NCBI GenBank assembly: GCA_028023455.1
Contig: JAQFVV010006255.1
Span: forward strand, 868,001 to 932,000
Direction: 5' to 3'
Length of the DNA: 64,000 bases
Source of the DNA: Epiperipatus broadwayi
Lineage: Eukaryota; Onychophora; Udeonychophora; Euonychophora; Peripatidae
Shown here in pieces: positions 35,831-46,639 of the stretch. The stretch's first letter is position 1. The number at the start of each line of letters is the position of its first letter. The notes under the pieces are model-generated. The model was given only the letters and a program-made list of their open reading frames with translations, was not told where the DNA came from and made no database searches. Made by a program: the position numbers and the translations under genes.

Positions 35831-36486
35831 ACTGACCACCAGCAGCAACATTTATTCTACCTATTATAAATTCTGATAATATAGATTTCATAATGTTTAT
35901 AGTTCTACTTCATGGTTAGTAATGGGTTAAGATGGGCGCTATTAAAGTTAAGATGTACACTATTATCGCACATCTTAACTCAATACAGACTTCAGAAACA
36001 TCAAAATCTTATTCAGATGTAAAACATACTATTAAAGATCAGTTAGAAAGGCTGTTGCAATCCTAAAAAGACTTGATTGCATTAATAAATATAAAACAAT
36101 AAATCTTTCAATATGAAAAAACTATATATATATATGAAAAGAAAGTTACTGTTAACACTAACTGAAATAATTATTAAGGTTTGCTATTATTGAGATATAG
36201 ATCTTTAAACAGAGGGCGTTACTGGATATTTGTAATTGTATAATGGTTTGTATATTATATATATATCAGATTAGTCATCTGTCAACACTTCCTTTTATTA
36301 ATTGGACTTTAAATAAAATAATCAATAATTCAAACATAATTAGATCATCTGTAATATTTTTTTCTGTTATAAGTGTTTTTAATAGTATTTAAAGAACCAT
36401 CTTTATTATCCGATGAGATTCAGTTGAAACATTGATAGTATTATATTTACAGCAGTCAATCATACACATTGCTGAAAACAAAACTT

Positions 36487-37575
36487 TATTAATATATATA
36501 AATGACAAATTTTGTGGGTTCAACTGTATATGATTTTAGTAATGAAATTACTGACGTTTTGACCTACACAAGTCTTCAACTGGGTGATAAGTATAATATT
36601 TTAAAGATGGTTGTAGAGGCGCTGTAAACACTGACTTATAATAACATTAAAATTCCACCAATAGAAAAAAAAACCAAGTATATATAAAATTGGAAAAAAA
36701 AAAGTCAGAATATTTGTTTTGTTTTTTTAAATTCTTCCAAACATGAAAAACTTTGCATGTGTCATCACATTTAGTATCTCAATGTTTTCTCCGATCTTGT
36801 ATTTGTAGAGAGAGTCACATATGGATAGAATCCTGGTATTAGAGATATTAATAATGTGTTCTGAATTCATAGCATGGAGTGAGAGAACTGATGGTGATGA
36901 GTGTGGTATAACTGCATTAGCTTGTTCATTTCTTCTAATACTGATATGACGACTACTCATACTTACATAAAAAGCTTTACAAATGCTACATGCAATTTCA
37001 TAAACTTTATGAGCCTCAAGAGGCTTGAATCTTTAGTCTTCTTTATGATCTTGCTAATTTTTTGATAAGGATGTTGTTTTTATATTGTAGCATTTTAGTA
37101 TCCAAAACTGTCTGTAGTTTCTTTTATATAAGAACACAAAGTCTAATAGTTGCTGCTTTTTGTTTTTTATTTTGATTATTTTGAACTTGAATTAAGGCTT
37201 TGTGAATAATTTTATTATTTTAACCATTGGCTATTAAAACACTATTTATGTAATTTATTTCTTCTTTCACATATGCAGAAAAAAATCTGTGTTGGAAGAT
37301 GATGTGATGTAAATTGTTAGTGATTTATCTGTGTGTGTATTTTTTCTGAAATGATAAATTATTTTGTTTCCTGGTGATGAAAACTTGAAGAAAGGGAAGT
37401 TTATCACCAGATTCTGTCTCCATTGTAAATTTAATATGAGGATGGATATTAGTTTTGAGAAAAAAATCATTGAATTTATTTTTACCATGTTGCCATATAA
37501 TGAATATGTAACCCATATATCTGAGTCAAATAAGAAGTTTTATCATCAATTGAAAAACGCATAAAAAATAAATAA
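36487..37575 (-). pseudogene. Penelope-like element, inverted copy (RT end plus GIY-YIG C-terminus)
   Basis: Minus strand: RYMGYIFIIWQHGKNKF (RT motif C, the catalytic DD lost), NIHPHIKFTMETESGDKLPF, LQVFITRKQNNLSFQKKYTH near 37325-37510. Then the end of the GIY-YIG domain: SSRHISIRRNEQANAVIPHS and NTRILSICDSLYKYKIGENI with EILN (36727-36960). The terminal 36500-36640 is an inverted copy of 38960-39100 (TAGAGGCGCTGTAAACACTG). Stops and frameshifts throughout. It is arranged head-to-head with the plus-strand copy that begins at about 37577. Confidence 0.82.
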
Positions 37576-37576
37576 T

Positions 37577-39110
37577 TCCTCGTGAAAAATCTTCAAAATT
37601 CTATAATCTCCCAAAAATTCATAAAACAAATACCCCTCCCTTTACCAATAGTAAGTGCAATAGGATCTCCCACTCACATTTTAGCTAGATGTTTATCTGA
37701 TTTTATAAAATCTACAATTTCAACTATTAAATCATATATTAAAAATTCTATATATTTTATTTCTCTTTCAAAAAATTTAAATATTAATACAAATGATATT
37801 CTCTTCAGTTTCGATGCTGTTTCTTTGTTTACAAATATGCCAATCGAGGAAGCTTTAAATGTAATTTATTAAAACTGCAATTTGCCAACCATATTATTGC
37901 TTTAGCTAAACATTGTCCTTTAAACACGAAGTTTGTATACAATGGACAACATTACGGCCAAACTTTAGGTGCACTTATGGTCTCACCTACCTCAGGACTA
38001 ATAGCTGAATTATATATGGAAAATATAGAAACTCATGCTTTAGAATCAGCACACATTTAAAACCTCTTATTTAGCTCAGATATATACATAGCATCATATG
38101 ACAAAAATAAATTAAACGATTTTTCTCACATTTAAATAATATCCATCCTCATATTAAATTTATAATAGAGAGAAAGGTGTTCTTCAATTTATTGATGTAC
38201 TGTCACTAGGAAACAAAATTATCGCTTTCCGAAAGTATATGCTCAGCCAGATATTTACAGTTTACATCACACCATCTTTCAACTTTTTCTGTAGGCAAAT
38301 CTATTTCTATTAGAGCAATTAATCTTTCAGATAAATCATATATGAAAGAAGAAATAAATCATATAAATAATGTTTTAATAGCTGATGGTTCTAATAATAA
38401 AAGTATTCACCAAACCTTAATCCAAGCTTAAAAATAAAAAACAAAAATAAGAAACAACTATTAGAGTTAATATTCCTTAAAAGAAACTACAGACAGTATT
38501 GAATGTATAATAAAATCTTACAATATAAAACTAAATATACTTCTTATCATAAAATTACCAATATCATAAGCAAGTGTAAAGATTCAATCCTTCTTGAGGA
38601 TCATGGAGTTTATGAAATTTCATGTGGCATTTGTAAAGCTTCTTATGTAAGAGCAATCATTGCATCAGTACTACAAGAGATGAACATTCTGAAGCAGTTA
38701 ACCCACAATCATCTTTATCAGCACTCTCATTCCATGCTATGGATTCAAGTCACAATACTGATTTCTCTAATATTAGGATCCTATCCAGGTGTGACTCTCT
38801 CTACAAATGCAAGATCAGAGAAGCCATTCAGATACTAAAAAGATAAAATTGTATCAATAAACGTGATGACACATGCAAACTTACTTCTATTTGAAAGAAG
38901 TTTTAAAAAACATATTACTCTAAAAATTATTTGACTTTTTTTCCAATTTTTACATTTTTATGAATCAGTGTTTACAGCGCCTCTACAATCATTTTTAAAA
39001 TATTCTATTTATCACCCACTCGATGACTTGTGTAAATAAGTCGAAACGTTCGGTATTTACCAAAATCACACACGGATGAACCCGCGAAATATATCATTTA
39101 TATCTATAAT
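37577..39110 (+). pseudogene. Penelope-like element, plus copy (RT and GIY-YIG)
   Basis: RT starts with LPLPIVSAIGSPTHILARCL (37640-37700), the Penelope RPIVS..GSP block. It continues with ILFSFDAVSLFTNMPIEEAL (motif A, 37797-37860), then FVYNGQHYGQTLGALMVSPT (motif B, 37930-37990). Motif C is eroded near 38080. Then comes NNIHPHIKFIIEREK. The GIY-YIG endonuclease follows at 38600-38660 as HGVYEISCGICKASYV, with the Cys pair typical of the family, and ends with INVMTHANLLLF. Multiple stops and one-base shifts make it non-functional. It differs from the family at 6.5-9.3 kb. Confidence 0.85.
39000..39070 (+). ncRNA. Hammerhead-like relic in Penelope terminal repeat
   Basis: CACTCGATGACTTGTG...AAGTCGAAACGTTC has the layout of the hammerheads known in Penelope terminal repeats: a hairpin GACTT/AAGTC followed directly by GAAAC and then UC. 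The CUGAUGA box is altered (CTCGATGA), as is its inverted partner near 36560-36590. Homology to a ribozyme is likely. Activity is not. Confidence 0.4.
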
Positions 39111-41072
39111 CTATTAAAATTGTTGTATCAACATATTATATTATGAATTTTTTAGATGTATTTTGATTAAATTTACTTTAATATATATATTATAAATTAC
39201 TATATTATATACTAATAAGTAATATATATATTAAAACTTCATAAAATGTTTTTAATATTTTTTGCGTAAAATTAAATCCAATTTCCACAAACTACATGAA
39301 AATTGTTTGAAATTAAAACAAAAATCACTGAAGTCAGCAATTGATGACGAATTTAACGTTAAAGAAGAGTTAAGAATTCATTATTGAAAGAATATTTTAA
39401 TAAATGCTATAAAATATTATTAATATTTTTCAATTTAATCAATTTTTGCTTCACTTGTTGTAATTTTAAACATTATTTTAACTGCAATAATTTTGCAATG
39501 GAAAGTTTTCATTGATTAGGTTGAATAAAAAAAAAAATGAATATTTTTCACAAAAGGATAGAAATGTACTTCAAAAGCAATTAATATAGCATTCTATTAA
39601 AAAGAAATTCTTTTTTTTTATTACTGTTTCACTACATAAAAATTTTAATGATTTTATTATTACAAAATAACTGTTATTAATAATACTTTGTGTTGGCGAA
39701 ATTGACAATAATTATAGTGAAAGAAGAATAGAATATATCTACAGAATAAGCGAAAAATGCTTTTACGAAGTTATATACAATACTTATATATGTGTGCATA
39801 TATGTTAATACGTTTTTTAAATAACCCACAGTATGACAAAGACTTTTTCAATAGTTCTCCAAAGAAGTGCAATAAATAAAGAATTACTCGGGAAGCTTAT
39901 GAAATGCTAGGGGCGAACATCTTAATGATTTTTTTTCATTCTTGTTTTAATATTACCTTTGGATGATCAGGCTACTAGAATTAAAGATTCTAAAGCCTTT
40001 TGGAACTTGAAAAAGTTCTAAGTTGTACCCCAGTCTTTATTTGAGCACCAGATTATGGTTATGGTAATACGTTTTGCCACTAGGACAGGAATCATCACAC
40101 GCACATATATACATAGTATTGGTCCATTCCTTCCTTAATCATTGGGAAAGAAAGAAGAAATGCTCCAGTAAGAGAGAAGAGAATAAAATCATAAAAAAAA
40201 AAAAAGAATCAAAGGGATATGGTGTACATCACACACTTATAAAATGAGCAATATATATATATATTATTCTTATTCGCCAAAATAAATCATTATTCCTGTG
40301 TTTATGGAATGATTTAAAAATTTCAGGCTCAGTTATATATGTTTTGATAAGTAAAATATTCTATTGGAATAATATCTTGATTTGGGAGCGTTATATAAAT
40401 TTTTATCCCTATTAACACAACAAAATTTTCAAAAATGCTGAGTGCCATTATGATCATATTTAGATCCAAAATAGAGAAATCATGCTTATTAGCCTATCAC
40501 TCAATATTCATATTCTTCTTAATCCTGATTAGATAGATACTTTTGACATATGACAATATATCAATAAACAATAGACATTTTAAATCATGATTTTGATAGC
40601 ATGACAAAATTAAAGAGGAAAATACTTAACACAATAAATGAAATCCCTTTTTTTCATGTTTAATCTTTTTCTTATCTTAACTATTCTTTCAGGAATAGAC
40701 CATCACATTTCTCTTACTAGTCTAGCTAGATGTAACTTCTTATTTACAATAAATGCTAAAGCAATGTTTTAATTATATAAAAATATTTATTTAGATTTTA
40801 TAATCAATTGTATTAATAATGCGCAAACAAACTTCAACAATATTATATACTGATTTAAAAATCAAACGTTCAAACCCTTATTTACACATGGCCGATAATT
40901 ATTGGTTTATTTAAAGAATAAGCTCTAACCATAGATGAGCTATGATTTTAAAACAATTATTCAGAGGAGAGTATATGTCTATTTTAGTGCATATGTGAAG
41001 AACAACTGTTTTTACAATATTACAGATATCAATATTTAAAAACCAGGCACTCTTCACAAACCTGGGAGCTTA
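39111..41072. other. AT-rich spacer
   Basis: No supported gene. Short (TA)n run at 40248-40265. Confidence 0.5.
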
Positions 41073-41179
41073 ATTTTAAGTATAATGGATTTTAACTCAG
41101 ATTTTCAAGCACCCTTCAACTATCCACACTATCTCATACAACTGATGCACATGACCACACACATGTAGAAAAGATAAAT

Positions 41180-41231
41180 AATCACTAATATACGTATTTT
41201 GTGCTAAACCAGCACTCATCAGTTGGTCCAT
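41180..41231 (-). ncRNA. Hammerhead ribozyme, one core change (family B)
   Basis: Minus strand: GGACCAA, CTGATGA, stem II GTGCT/AGCAC (perfect 5 bp) around GGTTT, then AAAATACGTATAT. The only core defect is G12 to A (AAAA instead of GAAA). Confidence 0.7.
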
Positions 41232-41245
41232 GTATAGGAGATGAT

Positions 41246-41300
41246 AATCTGGACCAACTGATGAGTGCTGGTTTAGCACAAAATACTATTATTGGTGGTT
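41246..41300 (+). ncRNA. Hammerhead ribozyme, one core change (family B)
   Basis: AATCTGGACCAA, CTGATGA at 41258-41264, stem II GTGCT/AGCAC, AAAATAC, then ATTGGTGGTT completing stem I (ACCAA with TTGGT, AATC with GGTT using a G-U pair). It shares the G12-to-A change with its inverted twin, so the inversion came after that mutation. Confidence 0.72.
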
Positions 41301-41439
41301 ATTTCTCTTTTCTACATGTGTGTGGTCATGTATATCAGTTATATGAGATAGTGTGGATAGTTGAAGGATGCTTGAAAATCTGAGTTCAAATCCCTTATAC
41401 TTAATATTACAGATATATAAATTTTTATATTATTAATTA

Positions 41440-42080
41440 TATCTAGGTCATTTGCTTTAGGCTGTATTACATCTAAATTAATTTCATAATTTAAATGATT
41501 CTACTCTATTTGAATTTCTAACTTTTTAATATGCTCTTGTATCTTCTCTATCACATTACTTTTTTATTGAAATTTATTTATTTTAACTTCTAGAACTTTA
41601 TTCTTATTTTCAGCATTCTAACCTATATTTTTCAACTTTAATTTCCATTTTTTGAACCAATTCTCCCCTTTTTATGGTAATTTCCAATTTAATACCTTTA
41701 ATGTCCTTAATGGTATTTTGTTTTTAAAATAATGTAATAGATTTTCACAAATGAATGCATGTCCTGCCAATGACAGTTGTTGTTTTTTTTGTATAATGTA
41801 TCTAATCATATTTTATTTTTTATTTAGTGATTAACATATTTCTGCTAAGATTCAAAAATATCTGCTCTATTAATTTTTTCTCTGAATTTAAATACAATGG
41901 AATACTTACCAAACCACTCCTTGGGTTTTCAATAATTATACTCTTATATACTAATCAGAAATTATTTTCTTTCTCACCATCCACTTTTAAAGCATTTGAA
42001 ATTAAAATACTGTCTATAGGTAGCACTATGATTTATCCTGACATTTTTATATACTTTTTATGTTTCAAATAACTAGATTA
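41440..42080 (-). pseudogene. Possible LINE ORF1-like coiled-coil remnant
   Basis: Minus-strand translation across frame breaks gives KIQEHIKKLEIQIE and LEITIKRGELVQKMEIKVEK, charged heptad-like text of the kind found in L1-type ORF1 coiled coils. Preceding it is LPIDSILISNALKVDGEKEN. No diagnostic motif is present, so this is a weak call. Confidence 0.22.
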
Positions 42081-42810
42081 GCCTTTTTTTATTATTTATA
42101 GAGCATCTAAACAAATTTTTCTATTTTAGTAACATGACATTATCACTGGTATAAATTATCTAGTACATAGCAACAGTCAAGATATCCTTATAAAAATGTA
42201 TTTAATTATTTACATTTATAAACATCATCTGGCATATTCTGTAGGTAATATATGGACAAGTATATACTATGATGTTAATTATTTTTATTAAATATTAATA
42301 ATTTCTCTTATTTTTATATGCTGGAGTGCTCTATTTATACACACCCATGTATGCAAATATATTTTAAAAGATATTATGTAAGCAGATGTTATCTAAATTC
42401 ATATTTTTTGTGGCACATGCTTAGATTGAATTTTGTTTGTACACATATATAAACCACTGTAAATAATTCTAGCATTAACCCATACTTTATAAATAATTCT
42501 ATGTTATGGCCTGCCTAATTATTCACTAACTAGTTGATTTTTTTAGTTAAACCTTCTTTAATGAGGATAAAGAAATTTAATTATGAAGACATTTAATCAG
42601 AATACTAATTTGTACCCAAATACATAAAATATATTAAAAGTTATAATAATTAATACAGTACTCTTATATTTTCATAAATTAAAATTATTTAAAGACAATA
42701 AATGCTTTCATAATTATTATAATTATCATTATCAAATTAATTTAATAACATAATTTGCAAGTGCAGTTTTTTCTAGTAATTCTTTATTCAGAAAGTGACC
42801 AGCTTTTTAC
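42081..42810. other. AT-rich spacer
   Basis: Nothing recognised. Confidence 0.5.
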
Positions 42811-42814
42811 ATGT

Positions 42815-43485
42815 GTTGTTCATTCATGTTACTAACTCATTGATGTTATAATGAGTATACAGGACACTCTAAACCCCAAATACAAGATAGAGACTTTTAA
42901 AATATAAGAATGACTATCTTATTATTATACTTAAATGCAATTATATAGACCAATCTAAAGTATTTTGAAATGAGAGCATGAAGATTTAATCTTCATAACT
43001 TTCCATCCATTACATTATTAATTTATAATTAAACCCAGAAAAAAATTCAAATTTATAATTGGTAAATATTAAATGATGTTAGAATAAATTTAATAATAAT
43101 ATAATTTACTTTCTGATTAGAGAATTACTAACAAAAATTGCATTTGTAAATTATATTGTTATTAAATTAATTTGATAATGATAAATGTTCATCTCAAACA
43201 AGATTATATTGTTATTATATTGACTTTAACATCATATAATATTTACCAGTTGTAAACTTGAAAATTTCACTGTGTTTAACTATAAATTAATAGTATAATA
43301 GATTGAAAATTAACCTCTCATTTTAAAATGCATTAAATTGGCCTATATAATTGCATTTAAGTACAAAGATAAGATGGCCATTTTTATCTTTTAAAAGTCT
43401 CTATCTTGTGTTTGTTTTGAGAATGTCCTGTATACTCACTCTAACATTAGTGAGTTAGTAACATGATTAAACAGTGTATGTCAAA
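42815..43485. repeat. Long fold-back element, ~290-bp arms
   Basis: The left arm starts ATGTTACTAACTCATTGATG, with GAGTATACAGGACA and AAGATAGAGACTTTTAAAA. The right arm is its reverse complement, ending TTAGTGAGTTAGTAACAT near 43465. The match continues inward to about 43130/43205 (GGTAAATATTA...GATGTTA in both). The arms are roughly 80 per cent alike by eye. No open frame, no clear target duplication. Likely a MITE or fold-back transposon. Confidence 0.8.
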
Positions 43486-44090
43486 GACTGATTACCTTCT
43501 GATTAAAGAACAAACAACTTTGATAAATTAACAAAATATAAATATAGAATAATATTATAATTTGATAGATTGATGCTGTCTCCAGTCAATTATCAATTAT
43601 TTTTATTATTAACCATATCTTGATACAATAACTGTTATTGTTGAAATAATTTTTTAAAAAATACTTGAATTGATGATCACTATTTTATTTCATCTTTAAA
43701 CATTTATTTTTACTATTATTTCTAGGAATGTGTCATTAATCCATATTTAAAATTTTCTGATATACACAATTAAACATAGAAGATAATTTAGGTATCCTAA
43801 ATACAGCTTTTTATTTTTACTTTTTTTTATGTTAAAATCATCATTGATTTATGTAACTGATTTTCTAAAAAAAATTATCCATTTTAGTTTTGTTTATATC
43901 TAATAGAATTATAATTATTTGTGCTTTAATTAAAACATGTTTTTCTTTTCGCTTGATTTATAAATTCCTTGGACCAATATTACATGTTTATTTCACAAGA
44001 TCAGAATAGTTATATAAAAATATTTATAATAAACAACTTTGGAAAATAAATATTTTAGATACTGTATTTATTTGCCATTCATATTTTAGT
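43486..44090. other. AT-rich spacer
   Basis: Nothing recognised. Confidence 0.5.
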
Positions 44091-44130
44091 ATATAATGAG
44101 TGTACCAATAGCTCTTAACAAGCTTTTTAG

Positions 44131-44192
44131 AATATCCCTATCCTCAGACCAGTTTCTTGCTTTGGCTGTCATCAGTGAGGCACTAGGATATT
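44131..44192 (-). ncRNA. Hammerhead ribozyme (family A, subfamily 2), weak stem II
   Basis: Minus strand: outer stem ATATCC/GGATAT, inner stem CCTCA/TGAGG (5 bp perfect), CTGATGA, GAAA, loop CTGG closed by A-U, cleavage C at 44147. All core residues are present, but stem II (CAGCCAAAGCAA) pairs poorly. Confidence 0.75.
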
Positions 44193-44703
44193 CCAACTTT
44201 AAATTTAAAATACCAGATCAAGCTCAGCACTTTATCTAATGTTTAACAATTAAGTATAAAATCTGAAATATGTCTTTAAATCCAACTATCTAACTGAAAT
44301 AGCCATATGGAACTGAACCAAGTTCAGATACACCATATATTAATAGCTTTAGCAATTTAAAATTGCCAAAGTCTTAAGAAAAAAACAATAATTGCATGGA
44401 AATCAAGTCATATATCACATGATCCAATTTTATAAACTTGTATTACAAATGTTATATAATGAGCATGCCAATAGCTCTTAACAAGCTTTTCTTAAGGTTT
44501 TGTCAATTTTATATTGCTAAAGCTATTAATATATCAGAATAGTTCAGTGCCATATGGCTATTTAAGTTAGATAGTTGGATTTGAAGACATAAGGATGTCT
44601 GAAAATTTCAGATTTTCTACTTAATAGTTAAACATTAGATAAAGTGCTGGGCTTGACCGGGTATTTTAAATTTAAAGACCTGATATTTTAAATCTAATGC
44701 TGG

Positions 44704-44765
44704 AATATCCTAGTGTCTCACTGATGACAGCCAAAACTAGAAACCTATCTGGAGATAGGGATATT
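44704..44765 (+). ncRNA. Hammerhead ribozyme (family A, subfamily 2), stem II lost
   Basis: Outer stem AATATCC/GGATATT, CTGATGA at 44721-44727, GAAA at 44740-44743, then CCTA, U44748, C44749. The stem II segment CAGCCAAAACTA no longer pairs and inner stem I is interrupted, so activity is doubtful. Confidence 0.65.
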
Positions 44766-44870
44766 CTGAAAAGCTTGTTAAGAGCTATTTGCATGCTCAT
44801 TATATAACATTTGTAATACAAGCTTATAAAATTAGTCATGTGATATATGACTTGATTTCCTTGCAATTAT

Positions 44871-45820
44871 ATATGTATATATTAAGATCTCTGTGTAAAA
44901 TCAGGCTGGGTAACTAAGCATTGGAGAACTATGGTCATCTATCACAACCACTGGTAGTAGTACTTCAGCATTTTTTGCCACTTTTATAACACAAATTATT
45001 ATAGATTCACATGCTCTGCAAAATTTAGTTAGTAGTAGAATGATGGATTCTGGAATTCAAAATTCATGGATTATTGCTCCAACCATGTCATTTCTGATGC
45101 ATAAACTTCTTATGAACTTTCAAGCAATAAACCATTCATTTTTATAAGGTCCAAGTTTTGGAACTAAATAATAAATTTTAATATGCAATTTGCTTATTAA
45201 AATCGATATAAAGCATCATAAACTCTTTAATATTTAAAATCTACAATATGCGTAAATTCACTCTGCTGCAGAGAGAAAAATGTGTTTAGCTTGCTTGTAA
45301 GATCTTTGCAAATACAGTCTTCAATTTATTTTAAATGATTGAAAGGGCTTCAATTCTCTTCAGTTGCTTGTTTTTAAAAATTGTTTTTTTTTAATAATGA
45401 AATTATATCACGTCTTTTTAAATTTTCCACAATGTGAGCAGCCCAATTGATATGGTTTTATTTAATAGTATTAACAGTAGGGAAAGTTGTTTGTTTGTTT
45501 TTTACAATAAACGAATAAATTTAAAAGTGGATATTTGTTTGTTTAACGTTCATTAATATTTCATAAAAACATCTTGTTGCCTACCAAATTACAATTTTAA
45601 AGTAATCCTAAACTCGTTTGTTGGTATTTATAAATTATTAACTATGTTGTTGACTAAAATTAAGTCTTTACAAGTAAAATGCTTTCAATATTATTCATTT
45701 TGCATTTTATATTAAACAAATATATTTACGATTATTATCAAATAATCAAAGGTAATAAATTACATTTAAACAATACTTTTAGCTAATATTAATAAATATT
45801 TCTATTCAACGATAAATACA
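44871..45820. other. AT-rich spacer
   Basis: No gene supported. Confidence 0.45.
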
Positions 45821-45821
45821 A

Positions 45822-46250
45822 ATATCATGGTCTGGTAATTAATACAGATGGAAACGTAATGGATAAAATGAATTGTAGAGCTAAATTTGGATGGAATACT
45901 TTTAATAAAAATAACTCATTATTATACCTAAGTGTTTAAAAAGGAAGATTTTCAATAAATGTTTTTCCCAGTTTTTATATATGAATCTGAGACTTGGACA
46001 CTTAAGTAAAAGCTATTACAAAGACTTTAGATCATTCAACAAAATATCCAAAGATATATGTTAGAAACAGCATGAAAGGATCAAAAATGAAATCTATGGG
46101 TGAGAGAACAAACAGGTATTTGACATCATTGAAAGAATTAAAAGACTGAGATGGAAATGGGCTGTCCATATTTCTAGAAGAGATAATAATAGATGGACAA
46201 TTGAAGTCTTAAACTGAATCCCAAGATATTATAAAATATCTAAAGTAGGC
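45822..46250 (+). pseudogene. LINE RT C-terminal region, interrupted
   Basis: Plus-strand translation: FKYHGLVINTDGNVMDKMN, then VFIYESETWTLK, LQRL..IIQQNIQRYMLETA, NLWVREQTG, and (one base shifted) RIKRLRWKWAVHISRRDNN, RWTIEVLN. This is the thumb/C-terminal signature of many non-LTR elements (FKYLGS, ETWTL, RYML, W.WAGH..R). It is broken by stops and by the insertion at 46251-46410, after which RKEIGWHVLERIG continues the same protein to about 46480. Confidence 0.75.
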
Positions 46251-46410
46251 AAAACTCTCTCCATACAGTAGTGCCACTCAGTGCCAGCCAGAGTAATCAA
46301 TGGATGCCAGAAGGCTTGTGCATAAAATCCCTATTTAGTGTCTACTTATCCAATATCCCCAAACTAGTTTCTGGCTTATGGCCTTTGTCAGTGAGGAGCC
46401 TTGGATCTGA
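46251..46410 (-). mobile_element. Family A ribozyme element inserted in a LINE
   Basis: About 160 bp matching 25354-25515: GCAAAACTCTCTCCATACAG, CCAGAGTAATCAATGGATGC, GCTTGTGCATAAAATCCCTA, then the hammerhead at 46348-46406 on the minus strand. It breaks the LINE protein between the RWT..VLN and RKEIG blocks. The end is truncated at the outer stem of the ribozyme and the right boundary is blurred by GGATCTGAGA. No target duplication is seen. Confidence 0.75.
46348..46406 (-). ncRNA. Hammerhead ribozyme relic (family A)
   Basis: Stems I and II (AGGC/GCCA around CATAA) and GAAACTAGT are kept. The CUGAUGA box reads CTGACAA and the cleavage-site C is changed to T. Cleavage is expected to be lost. 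Confidence 0.7.
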
Positions 46411-46595
46411 GAAAAGAAATTGGATGGCATGTTCTAGAGAGAATTGGATTAAACTTAGAAAAGTCTTCATTCTGTAATGACCCAATAATGTTTGAAAATC
46501 ATGATGAGATATCAAAAAGTTATGTAGTTTTTTATCTTACATTAATTGCATTAGGTATTATTAATTTATATTATTCTAGAATCAGGTCTACATAA
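46411..46595 (+). pseudogene. LINE C-terminal end, continuation
   Basis: RKEIGWHVLERIGLNLEKSS, the last block of the LINE protein interrupted by the ribozyme element. The reading continues to a stop near 46480 (KVFIL). A different frame runs on without motif. Confidence 0.55.
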
Positions 46596-46639
46596 GCATA
46601 AATAACAATGGACACTAGTTTGCATCATAAATTTATTTT

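Larger units (their letters stand above)
41073..41402. mobile_element. Family B ribozyme elements as a near-perfect palindrome
   Basis: Outer ends AAGTATAATGG... and ...CCCTTATACTT are complementary. The arms (41073-41231 and 41246-41402) match closely, each with one hammerhead block, the CATGTGTGTGGTCATGT block and a tRNA-like B box (GAGTTCAAATCCC near 41382). The two 60-codon open frames on opposite strands with almost the same protein text are a product of this palindrome. The arms are much less diverged than those at 22.8-23.5 kb, so this inversion is younger. Confidence 0.82.
44096..44870. mobile_element. Family A subfamily 2 ribozyme elements, inverted pair
   Basis: Two copies in opposite orientation, each about 300-400 bp. 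Shared blocks are ATAATGAG...CCAATAGCTCTTAACAAGC, the hammerhead, TCTAATGTTTAAC, CATATGGCTATTT and TCATGTGATATATGACTTGA. A short third piece of the end repeats at 44450-44495. Both carry hammerhead motifs with an intact CTGATGA (minus at 44169-44175, plus at 44721-44727). Related decayed copies lie at 48455-48700 and 61850-61975. Confidence 0.78.

Noticed and set aside
41097-41383. Two 60-codon open frames on opposite strands with almost the same protein
   Set aside because: This is caused by the palindromic arrangement of family B elements. The sequence is a ribozyme-bearing RNA element, not a gene.
46271-46477. Open frame of 68 codons
   Set aside because: It runs across the family A ribozyme element into the LINE and matches neither protein as a unit.
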